Positions 1 through 5,852 of a stretch of 5,852 nucleotides of DNA are shown here, piece after piece (position 1 is the stretch's first letter; each line of letters starts with the position of its first letter). Location: assembly GCA_938016505.1 (NCBI GenBank), contig CALLWN010000071.1, positions 1 through 5,852 of the forward strand. The letters are read 5' to 3'. This DNA is from an uncultured Sphingomonadaceae bacterium (GTDB taxonomy: Bacteria > Pseudomonadota > Alphaproteobacteria > Sphingomonadales > Sphingomonadaceae). A program made the translations under genes and the position numbers. Below the pieces are notes generated by a model. The model ran no database searches, was not told where the DNA came from, and worked only from the letters and a program-made list of their open reading frames with translations.

Positions 1-1
1 C

Positions 2-721
2 CCGATCCGGAACTTCGGAAATGAATCCAACTATCTCTACGGGATCAAGGCGGGTGCCCCACGCGTTGTCGACCTGCTCCGCCGCTACCGGGTGGCCGCC
101 TCCTGGACCGTTGCCGCAATGAGCCTCGAGACCCATCCGGAGATCGCCACGGCGATCCGCGACCTTGGCCACGAGCCAATTGCCCACGGCTGGCGTTGGG
201 TGCACCAGTTCAGGATGGACGAGGATGCCGAACGCGCCTTCATCCGCCGCGCTGCCGACAGCATCGAGCGCACGACAGGCACGCGGCCGATGGGCTGGCT
301 CTCCCGCTACCTGCTCACCGAAAACACCCGTCGCCTGCTCATCGAGGAAGGCTATGGGTTCCACATGGACGACTATTCGGGCGATGTGCCCTTCTGGGAC
401 CGCACGACGGTGCCAGGTCGGCCCCTCGTCATCATGCCCTATGCGCTCGACAGCAATGACATGAAGATGTGGACCGATCCGGCCTACACGCCGGATGCCT
501 GGCTCGCCTATGCCCGCCACAGCTTCGACCAGCTGTTGCGAGAGGGCGAGGCAGGCTACCCCAAGATGATGAGCCTTGGGCTGCACTTGCGGATCATCGG
601 CCGGCCCGGGCGGATCTGGGCGTTCGAGGAGTTTCTCCGCCACGTCACGGCCAAGCCCGGCGTATGGATCGCAACCCGCGGCGAGATCGCCCGCCACTTC
701 GCGGCGACCCACCCCGCCTGA
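2..721 (+). CDS. PuuE-like polysaccharide deacetylase family protein (5' partial)
   Basis: The frame is open from base 2 to a TGA at 719-721, giving 239 residues with no start inside the window; the GTG at 92 is internal, because family-like sequence (GNESNYLYGIKAGAPR) lies upstream of it. The product looks like the NodB-fold polysaccharide deacetylase superfamily, in the branch that includes allantoinase PuuE. Motifs in order, counted from the first visible residue: the N-terminal block above (6-21), GHEPIAHGWRWVHQF (56-70), GWLSRYLLTENTRRLL (99-114), YGFHMDDYSGDVPFW (118-132), PYALDSNDMKMW (147-158) and MMSLGLHLRIIGRPGR (189-204). The last two match the conserved PuuE-type blocks PYTLDTNDMRF and MMSVGLHCRLIGRPGR. 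Family members hydrolyse C-N bonds in N-acetylated sugars or cyclic ureides; the substrate cannot be told from sequence. The C-terminus appears complete, and the missing part is probably 50-80 residues. No purine-catabolism neighbour is visible, so a puuE symbol is not justified. Family call is firm; substrate unknown. Confidence 0.9.
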   Translation, partial: PIRNFGNESNYLYGIKAGAPRVVDLLRRYRVAASWTVAAMSLETHPEIATAIRDLGHEPIAHGWRWVHQFRMDEDAERAFIRRAADSIERTTGTRPMGWLSRYLLTENTRRLLIEEGYGFHMDDYSGDVPFWDRTTVPGRPLVIMPYALDSNDMKMWTDPAYTPDAWLAYARHSFDQLLREGEAGYPKMMSLGLHLRIIGRPGRIWAFEEFLRHVTAKPGVWIATRGEIARHFAATHPA

Positions 722-761
722 GCGCTCGCGCCAGCCCTGCGACCGGCCGCCAGCCTCAGAT

Positions 762-796
762 GCAGCGCAGGCGAAAACGCGCTGCGGGCGCAGTGC
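762..796 (+). terminator. Possible weak terminator: overlapping alternative hairpins
   Basis: GCAGCGC (762-768) pairs perfectly with GCGCTGC (779-785) across a 10-base loop. The same GCGCTGC can instead pair with GCAGTGC (790-796), with one G-U pair and a 4-base loop. The structure starts about 40 bases after the deacetylase stop, a suitable place for transcript termination or 3'-end protection. No T-run follows, so it is not a classical intrinsic terminator. In DNA this GC-rich, short inverted repeats also arise by chance. Confidence 0.25.
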
Positions 797-847
797 CAGC
801 TTCATGCGGGTCGTTCTTGCTCCTCGGTTGGCGAAGGCCGTGCAGGA

Positions 848-877
848 TTGCCCGATTTTGCACGCAGCCGTCATACT
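848..877 (+). promoter_or_regulatory. Weak sigma70-like promoter candidate for the DUF748 gene
   Basis: TTGCCC (848-853) and CATACT (872-877) each match four of six consensus bases and are 18 bases apart. They would start transcription near 884, about 44 bases before the GTG start. This is the least GC-rich part of the intergenic region. An alternative -35 box, TTGCAC (858-863), has no good -10 partner. The call rests on pattern matching only. Confidence 0.22.
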
Positions 878-910
878 GACCCTGTTACCTTGGCGCGCTC
901 GACTTCAGTG

Positions 911-916
911 AGAGGA
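911..916 (+). promoter_or_regulatory. Ribosome binding site for the DUF748 gene
   Basis: AGAGGA lies 11 bases before the GTG at 928 and 20 bases before the in-frame ATG at 937. The spacing to GTG is slightly long but workable, whereas 20 bases is too far. This favours the GTG start. Confidence 0.55.
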
Positions 917-927
917 AGCAGCGACTC

Positions 928-3900
928 GTGGCTGATATGGCTCGCCGGTGGGGCTTTGCAGCGTCCGCGCTTCTCGTGCTGCTCCTCGCCTTGTGGTGGG
1001 GCGCGCGGGCCCTTGTGCCCGGCCTGGTTCGGAGCGAGGCGCAGGCCTGGACCCGCGAGAAGCTGGGGATGGAGCTTGCCATCGGCGAGGTCAGGTTCGA
1101 CCCGTTGCGCCTCTCGCTCGACCTGTCCGACCTTGCCCTTCCCGCGGGGGCGCCGATGGTCTCCGCGCGGCATGTCCGCCTCGATCTCGCCTTCCGGTCG
1201 CTGTTCGGGGATTCGCTCCGGCTTGATGAGGTCCGGATCGAGGCGCCACTGATCGACGCCGAGATGGCAGCCGACGGCAGCCTCAATCTGGCCCGTCTCG
1301 TGCCGCCCGATGACGGCGAACCGCTGCCCGCAGTGATGATCGCCGATCTTGCAGTGACTGCCGGGCAGATCGGCTTCCGCGATCTCGGCCGGGGCCCCGA
1401 CGCCGAGGCACGGCTGATCCCGCTCGAGTTCCGGCTTGCCGACCTTCATACCCGCCGCGACGAAGGCGGCCGGTTCCAGCTGAAGGGGAAGACGGCCGAG
1501 GGCGAGGCGCTGGGGTGGACCGGCACAGTTTCGCTCGCGCCGATCGCCTCCACAGGCGGGATCGCAGTTCGCAGTCTTTCCGGGGCGCGCGTGGGTGCCT
1601 TTCTTGGTGACCTCATCCCCTCGCGGATTGCGGGGGGGCAGCTCGATCTGACCTTGCCCTACCGCGCGCGCCTCGCCGAAGGCCGGCTCGAAGTGGTCGT
1701 CCCGTCCCCGCGCCTTGATGCCCGCAATCTCGATCTCCTCCTCAGGCCCGAGACGCTCAACGCGCGCCTCAGGGCGGGGGGCGTCAGGATCGAGGGTGGC
1801 ACTGCCACCCTGGTGGGAGGTCCTGGAGACGCCATTGTGTGGTCGGTTCCAGTCCGGGAGGCCGCGCTGCGCGATGTTGCCGTCGAAGGAACCGGGCCAG
1901 CACAAGGCGAGAGGATACGGATCGGGGCCGTCAGCGTCTCCGACATGCGCGCAGGGAGCGGTCGCGGGGACATCGCGGTCGGCCTGCTGGCGGTCGAGGG
2001 CCTCGGCGTTGACGTCGTCCGCGGGCCCGGCGGCGACATCCGGCTGCTGCACATGCTTCCCGAAACCGACCCGGCCGCGACTGCTGCAGCCTTGCCGTTC
2101 GCGATCGACCGGATCGAGGTCGAAGGAGCGCGAATCCTGTTCGCGGAGCAGTCGACGCCGCGCGCCGGGCGCTACGTCCTCGAACCTCTCAAGGCTGTCG
2201 TGACCGGATTCCACTCGGGCGGAAAGGGCCAGATCGGGGTCGACATCACCGGCGGCATCAACGGCCGGCCGTTGCGTGTGGCCGGCACGGTCGCCCCCGA
2301 TGCGAGCCGCGCCGACCTTGCCGTGCGGGTGACAGCGCTGCCGCTCGCTGCGGCGCTTCCCTATCTGCCCGATTTCCCGGCACTCGAGCTGATTTCCGGG
2401 ACGCTCGGAGTGGACGGCCGGCTGCGCTATGCCGCAACGCCAGGCGGCGTGCCCGACCTCGGCTTCGATGGCGAGGTGGACGTGACTGGCTTCCGGCTGC
2501 GCGAGCTGGTCCGGAACAGCGACCTGTTCCGGTTCGCCTCGCTTCGGATGACGGGCATCGGCTATGACGGCAGGGGCCTTTCCATCGCCTCTGCCCGGCT
2601 GGTGCGTCCCGTGGGGCAGGTCGCGCTCCTCGCCGATGGTCAGTTCAACTATGGGTTCCTTCTTGACGAGGGCACGACGGTCGAGGACGCGAGCGCACGC
2701 CTCGCAACAAGGCAGGCGCCGGCCAGGCGCCTCACGCGCGCCGAGCGGCGCGAGGCACGCGCCCGCGCCGAGGCGGAGCGCAAGGCGCGGGCCGAGGCCC
2801 GGGCCAAGGATCTCGCCGCGCCCGTGGTCGAGCCCGACCTTCCGCTCACCATCAAGCGCCTGGTGATCGAGAACGGCACGCTCGCCTTCGCCGATTTCGT
2901 GATCGATCCGGATTTCCGGGCCGAGATCAAGGCGGTCAACGGAACGCTCACCGGCGTCACCAACCGGCCGCGCCAGGTGGCCGACGTGGACCTTCGCGGC
3001 CATGTCGTCGATCGGTTCTCGCCCGTCACCATCAGCGGCCGGATGAATCTCTTCGATTATGCCGAGGCGACGGACATGCATCTCGAGTTTCGAAACATCG
3101 ATCTGCCCGTCTTCAACCCCTATTCCGGCACCTACGCCGGCTATGCGATCGCCAAGGGCAAGCTGACTGCGGAGCTTGACTATCGCGTTGTCAACGCAGC
3201 GCTTGCCGCCAATCACAAGGTGGTGCTCGACCAGCTCGAGTGGGGGGAGGCAACCGAGAGCAAGCAGAAGGTCGGCCTTCCAGTCCGGTTTGCGACTGCG
3301 ATCCTGAAGGACAGGAACGGTGTCATCACGCTCGAGCTGCCGGTTTCGGGAACGGTGGATGATCCCGAGTTCAACCTGATGCCGCTGGTCTGGAAGGCGC
3401 TCGGCCAGTTCCTGGGCAAGATTGTGACAGCACCGTTCCGTGCGCTTGGTGGCCTGTTCGCCGACCGCGAGGATGCCCAGTTCATCGATTTCGCCGCCGG
3501 CTCGGCAGCGCTCCCCGCCGGTGGTGCGGAGACGCTGGCAGCGCTTGGCGCCGCGCTTGCCGAACGGCCGGAGCTTCGCCTCGACATTCCGGCTTCGGCT
3601 GGCACCGATGCAGACGCCGACGCGCTGGCCGAGGCGGCACTCGAGGCAGCGCTGATGGCGGGCGGTCGCAAGGGCGAGGCAGGCATGCGGTTCGCGGAGC
3701 TGCAACCCGGGCGGCAGTATGAGCGAATGCGCGATCTTTATGGCAAGCGGATGTCTGGCAAGCCGGCCTTCCCCGAGGAGGAGGCCGAGGCGCGTGACGA
3801 GCGTCGGGCAGCACGCATCGCGCAGATGCGCGCCGAGCTTCTCCCCGGGTTCCGCCCCGACGCGGCGGCGCTTCGCGCGCTGGGCCAGGCCCGCGCCGAG

Positions 3901-4020
3901 GCCGTGCGCGCCGTCGTGCTCGCGACGCCTGGCATTGACCCCGCCCGGGTGTTCCTCGACGGCAACGACCGCTTCGCCGACCATGAGGGCGCGGTGCGGA
4001 TGGAGCTCAAGCTCAGGTAG
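928..4020 (+). CDS. DUF748 domain-containing protein (AsmA superfamily), inner-membrane anchored
   Basis: A complete gene of 1030 codons from GTG (928) to TAG (4018-4020). GTG is preferred over the ATG at 937 because AGAGGA lies at 911-916. Residues 8-30 form one hydrophobic segment after MARR, a signal anchor that should leave the rest in the periplasm. Next comes an AsmA-like start (EKLGMELAIGEVRFDPLRLS, about 50-69) and a long beta-rich region of alternating polar and hydrophobic residues. Residues about 600-630 are Arg/Ala/Glu-rich and probably helical. The DUF748 core follows (about 636-850), with SGRMNLFDY and FRNIDLPVFNPYSGTYAGYA (FNPYSG at 729-734), then LPVSGTVDDPEFNLMPLVWKA and a short amphipathic stretch, FLGKIVTAPFRALGGLF. 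From 852 to the end it resembles an OmpA-like domain split by about 70-80 residues. AsmA-superfamily proteins such as TamB and YhdP bridge the envelope and are linked to phospholipid transport or outer-membrane integrity. That role here is inference by kinship. It overlaps the converging methyltransferase gene by 8 bases. Confidence 0.9.
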   Translation: MADMARRWGFAASALLVLLLALWWGARALVPGLVRSEAQAWTREKLGMELAIGEVRFDPLRLSLDLSDLALPAGAPMVSARHVRLDLAFRSLFGDSLRLDEVRIEAPLIDAEMAADGSLNLARLVPPDDGEPLPAVMIADLAVTAGQIGFRDLGRGPDAEARLIPLEFRLADLHTRRDEGGRFQLKGKTAEGEALGWTGTVSLAPIASTGGIAVRSLSGARVGAFLGDLIPSRIAGGQLDLTLPYRARLAEGRLEVVVPSPRLDARNLDLLLRPETLNARLRAGGVRIEGGTATLVGGPGDAIVWSVPVREAALRDVAVEGTGPAQGERIRIGAVSVSDMRAGSGRGDIAVGLLAVEGLGVDVVRGPGGDIRLLHMLPETDPAATAAALPFAIDRIEVEGARILFAEQSTPRAGRYVLEPLKAVVTGFHSGGKGQIGVDITGGINGRPLRVAGTVAPDASRADLAVRVTALPLAAALPYLPDFPALELISGTLGVDGRLRYAATPGGVPDLGFDGEVDVTGFRLRELVRNSDLFRFASLRMTGIGYDGRGLSIASARLVRPVGQVALLADGQFNYGFLLDEGTTVEDASARLATRQAPARRLTRAERREARARAEAERKARAEARAKDLAAPVVEPDLPLTIKRLVIENGTLAFADFVIDPDFRAEIKAVNGTLTGVTNRPRQVADVDLRGHVVDRFSPVTISGRMNLFDYAEATDMHLEFRNIDLPVFNPYSGTYAGYAIAKGKLTAELDYRVVNAALAANHKVVLDQLEWGEATESKQKVGLPVRFATAILKDRNGVITLELPVSGTVDDPEFNLMPLVWKALGQFLGKIVTAPFRALGGLFADREDAQFIDFAAGSAALPAGGAETLAALGAALAERPELRLDIPASAGTDADADALAEAALEAALMAGGRKGEAGMRFAELQPGRQYERMRDLYGKRMSGKPAFPEEEAEARDERRAARIAQMRAELLPGFRPDAAALRALGQARAEAVRAVVLATPGIDPARVFLDGNDRFADHEGAVRMELKLR

Positions 4021-4618
4021 CGCGTCGCCAGACCAGCATCAGGTTGTTGGCGGGCATCTCGGCGACCCGCGAGAGAACAAGGCCGTGGCGATGCGCCTCC
4101 TCGTCCAGCTCCGGAAGCTGGCGAAGCCCCCAGCGCGGGTCGCGCGCCCTGAGGTCGGCGTCGAAGGCGCGGTTTGACGGCTCGAGGGGCCGGTTCGGGC
4201 GAATGAACGGGCCATAGACCAGCAGCGGGCCCCCTGCCGGAAGGCGGGCGCCGGCGCCAGCGAGCAGCCCGAGCGTCACCTCGATCGGGCTGATGTGGGC
4301 GAGATTGATGGCGAGGATGGCGGCAAGCGGCTCCGCAGGCCAACCGGCGGGCGCCGCAGCGTCGAGCGCGAGCGGTGGCCGGAGGTTGGCAAGGCCCGCT
4401 GATGCGGCATGGGCCGCGATCGAGGCGCGCGCGTCCGCTGAAGGGTCGCTCGGCTGGAACGACAGATGCGGAAGCGCGGCAGCGAAATGGACTGCATGTT
4501 CGCCGGTGCCCGAGGCGAGCTCGAGCACGAGGCCGGCCCCGGGAAGCTCATCGCGCAATATGGCGAGGATGGCGTGGCGGTTGCGAAGCGCCGCGGGCGA
4601 AGAGCGGGCAGCGGTCAT
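4013..4618 (-). CDS. DUF938 class I SAM-dependent methyltransferase (METTL26-like)
   Basis: A complete 201-residue protein, normal length for the family. It starts at ATG (4618-4616) and stops at TGA (4015-4013). The family pattern is visible throughout: SPAALRNRHAIL (7-18), the SAM-binding motif I LELASGTGEHAVHFA (32-46), FQPSD (54-58, motif II region), LALDAAAP (83-90), INLAHISP (104-111), LVYGPF (133-138), SNRAFDADLRARDPRWGLR (148-166) and MPANNLMLVWRR (188-199). The last block is a DUF938 hallmark. It is probably a soluble cytoplasmic methyltransferase; no substrate is established for the family to my knowledge, and none can be read here. The start is 10 bases after the recN stop, with GGGGCGG in the gap as a modest Shine-Dalgarno-like sequence, so it is probably translated from the recN transcript. 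Its last 8 bases overlap the end of the opposing DUF748 gene. Start choice is good: the conserved SPAA motif begins at residue 7. Confidence 0.92.
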   Translation of the reverse strand: MTAARSSPAALRNRHAILAILRDELPGAGLVLELASGTGEHAVHFAAALPHLSFQPSDPSADARASIAAHAASAGLANLRPPLALDAAAPAGWPAEPLAAILAINLAHISPIEVTLGLLAGAGARLPAGGPLLVYGPFIRPNRPLEPSNRAFDADLRARDPRWGLRQLPELDEEAHRHGLVLSRVAEMPANNLMLVWRRAT

Positions 4619-4628
4619 GCCGCCCCGC

Positions 4629-5852
4629 TCATCCGGCCGCGTGGGCGAGCAGCCGCTCGGCCTGCAGTCGCGCCTCGGCCGTCACTTCAACGCCGGAGAG
4701 CATGCGGGCGATTTCCTCGACCCGCTCTGCCTCGCCGAGCGGCGCGATCCGGGTCCGGCCGTCGGTCTTGCGGATCCGCACATGCGCCCTGCCTGCCGCC
4801 GCCACCTGCGGGCTGTGGGTCACGACCAGAACCTGGGTGCTGGCAGCAACCCGGGCAAGCCGGCTGCCGATGGCACTTGCCGTCGCCCCGCCAACGCCGC
4901 GGTCGATCTCGTCGAACACGAGCGTGCCGGCAGTCCCGGCGCTGGCGAGCGCAACCTTGAGCGCGAGCACGAACCGCGAGAGCTCGCCGCCCGAGGCGAT
5001 CCGGGTCAGCGCGCCGAACTCGGCGCCCGGGTTGGTCGCCACTTCGAACTCGGCCCGGTCAGCGCCGGCCGGGCCCGGCTCGCAGGGCGTCAGGCAGGTC
5101 CGGAACCTGGCGGCCTCCAGCCTGAGGGCCGGAAGCTCGGCATTGACTGCTGCGTCGAGCCTCGCGGCTGCCGCGGCACGGAGCCGGGAGAGGCTGGCAC
5201 AGGCATCTCGATGCGCCTGTCTTGCCGCTTTGGCCTCGGCTTCAACTGCCGACAGCGCCGCCTCGCCGGATTCGATCGCGGCAAGCCGCCCGGCCAATGA
5301 CACCGCAAGATCGGGCAGGTCGTCGGGTGTGACCCGGTGCTTGCGCGCCAGCGCACGCAGGTCGAACAGGCGGGCTTCGGCGGCCTCGAGGTCTGCCGGC
5401 GAAATCAGCCATCGCCGGCGCGCGGCAGCGAGTGCCGCCTCGAGCATGTCGCCTTCCACCAGCATCCGGTCCACGCTCGCGACCGCCTCGGCGAGCGCAG
5501 GCTCGGTTTCGGTGAGCCGTTCGAGCCGCCGCGCGGCCTGGCGGAGCAGGGCAAGCGCTCCCTCGCTGCCCGAGACCTGTCGGTCGAGCGCCTCGAGCGC
5601 CTCGGCGAGGCGGGCGCCTTCCTGCATCCGCCGGCGATGGTCCGCAAGCTCAGCCTCCTCCCCCGGCTTCGGAGCGAGTCGCGCGAGCTCGGCAACCGCG
5701 TCGGCGAGGAACGCCTGCTCGTCGCGGTCGGCTGCAAGGCGCGCCCGTGCGGCCTCGAGATTGCGCTCGGCAGCGCTGGCGCGCGCGCATGCGGCGGCAA
5801 CGGCGCTGCGGTCGGCGCCGGCGTAGGCGTCGAGCAGGTCGAGGTGCCCGCG
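4629..5852 (-). CDS. recN: DNA repair protein RecN (5' partial; C-terminal ~407 residues)
   Basis: The frame is open from the right edge (first full codon at 5852-5850) to TGA at 4631-4629. RecN is an SMC-like ATPase of double-strand break repair that binds DNA ends and assists RecA-dependent recombination in the cytoplasm. The visible part starts near the end of the N-terminal lobe (GHLDLLDAYAG). Then come the Ala/Arg/Glu/Leu-rich coiled-coil arms, with FLADAVAELARL and PGEEAEL matching the RecN pattern. The C-terminal ATPase lobe has the ABC signature IASGGELSRF (4971-5000), Walker B LVFDEIDRGVGG (4887-4922) and the His-switch VVTHSPQVA (4800-4826). It ends with IARMLSGVEVTAEARLQAERLL. Full RecN proteins are about 550-560 residues, so about 150 residues, including Walker A, lie beyond the window; an intact gene cannot be proved. 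Walker B has DRGVGG where many homologues have DTGIGG, a variant I associate loosely with some alphaproteobacteria. The DUF938 methyltransferase gene follows after 10 bases, suggesting co-transcription. Any promoter or LexA box would be outside the window. Confidence 0.96.
   Translation of the reverse strand, partial: RGHLDLLDAYAGADRSAVAAACARASAAERNLEAARARLAADRDEQAFLADAVAELARLAPKPGEEAELADHRRRMQEGARLAEALEALDRQVSGSEGALALLRQAARRLERLTETEPALAEAVASVDRMLVEGDMLEAALAAARRRWLISPADLEAAEARLFDLRALARKHRVTPDDLPDLAVSLAGRLAAIESGEAALSAVEAEAKAARQAHRDACASLSRLRAAAAARLDAAVNAELPALRLEAARFRTCLTPCEPGPAGADRAEFEVATNPGAEFGALTRIASGGELSRFVLALKVALASAGTAGTLVFDEIDRGVGGATASAIGSRLARVAASTQVLVVTHSPQVAAAGRAHVRIRKTDGRTRIAPLGEAERVEEIARMLSGVEVTAEARLQAERLLAHAAG

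Larger units (their letters stand above)
722..927. other. Intergenic region between deacetylase and DUF748 genes
   Basis: These 206 bases separate two genes that point the same way. I see no convincing small gene in them; the open frames crossing the region run out of phase with both neighbours and resemble no family. The left part holds short GC-rich inverted repeats just after the deacetylase stop. The right part holds a weak promoter-like pair and a Shine-Dalgarno sequence. The gap suggests that the two genes are transcribed separately. Confidence 0.6.

Noticed and set aside
469..879. 136-codon open frame that runs out of the deacetylase gene into the intergenic region
   Set aside because: Most of it overlaps the deacetylase in another phase. 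The Arg/Pro/Ala-rich protein has no family resemblance and no Shine-Dalgarno support.
871..3984. 1037-codon open frame on the minus strand opposite the DUF748 gene
   Set aside because: It is codon-aligned with the real gene and open only because TTA, CTA and TCA codons are absent there. Its protein is low-complexity, rich in R, G, A and H, and shows no family motif, while the plus strand has a membrane anchor, clear DUF748 motifs and a ribosome binding site.
3738..4343. 201-codon minus-strand frame bridging the methyltransferase and DUF748 3' ends
   Set aside because: It overlaps both real genes out of phase. The real methyltransferase frame, also 201 residues, carries the SAM-binding and NNLMLVWRR motifs; this one carries none.
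4293..5300. 335-codon open frame on the plus strand opposite recN
   Set aside because: It has the same shadow character: biased composition and no motif. RecN motifs on the other strand are unambiguous.
4375..5826. 483-codon open frame on the plus strand across recN and the methyltransferase gene
   Set aside because: It lies opposite two well-supported genes and yields an Ser/Ala/Arg-rich sequence with no recognisable domain, typical of out-of-phase reading in GC-rich DNA.
1..5852. Search for mobile elements, CRISPR arrays, tRNA or rRNA genes, phage or defence genes
   Set aside because: No transposase, integrase, direct repeat array, long terminal inverted repeats or RNA gene pattern was seen. 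Composition is even across all four genes.

Overview
The window is a GC-rich stretch of bacterial chromosome, most likely from an alphaproteobacterium. Third codon positions are almost all G or C. The RecN and DUF938 proteins look alphaproteobacterial; Sphingomonadales is a guess based mainly on the RecN Walker B variant DEIDRGVGG. No mobile element, CRISPR array, tRNA, rRNA or transfer signature is visible, and all four genes share one compositional style. It reads as ordinary core/housekeeping chromosome.

Layout: (1) Positions 2-721, plus strand: the 3' part of a PuuE-like polysaccharide deacetylase family gene that begins before the window. (2) Positions 722-927: a 206-base intergenic region with two mutually exclusive short hairpins just after the deacetylase stop, a weak promoter candidate, and a ribosome binding site for the next gene. 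(3) Positions 928-4020, plus strand: a complete gene for a 1030-residue, membrane-anchored DUF748 (AsmA-superfamily) protein, predicted to lie mostly in the periplasm. Its C-terminus looks like an interrupted OmpA-like domain. (4) Positions 4013-4618, minus strand: a complete DUF938 class I SAM-dependent methyltransferase of 201 residues. Its 3' end overlaps the DUF748 gene tail-to-tail by 8 bases. (5) Positions 4629-5852, minus strand: the C-terminal ~407 residues of the DNA repair ATPase RecN, whose 5' end lies past the right edge.

The two minus-strand genes are 10 bases apart and probably form the end of one transcript (recN then methyltransferase). In many alphaproteobacteria recN is followed by ligA, so the methyltransferase in that place is a mild synteny oddity. 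The deacetylase and the DUF748 gene point the same way but are separated by 206 bases and have no evident functional link.

I found no convincing undescribed system. The most useful leads are the split OmpA-like C-terminus and the Arg/Ala/Glu-rich insert of the DUF748 protein, the recN-DUF938 pairing, and the convergent gene overlap that leaves no room for an intergenic terminator.
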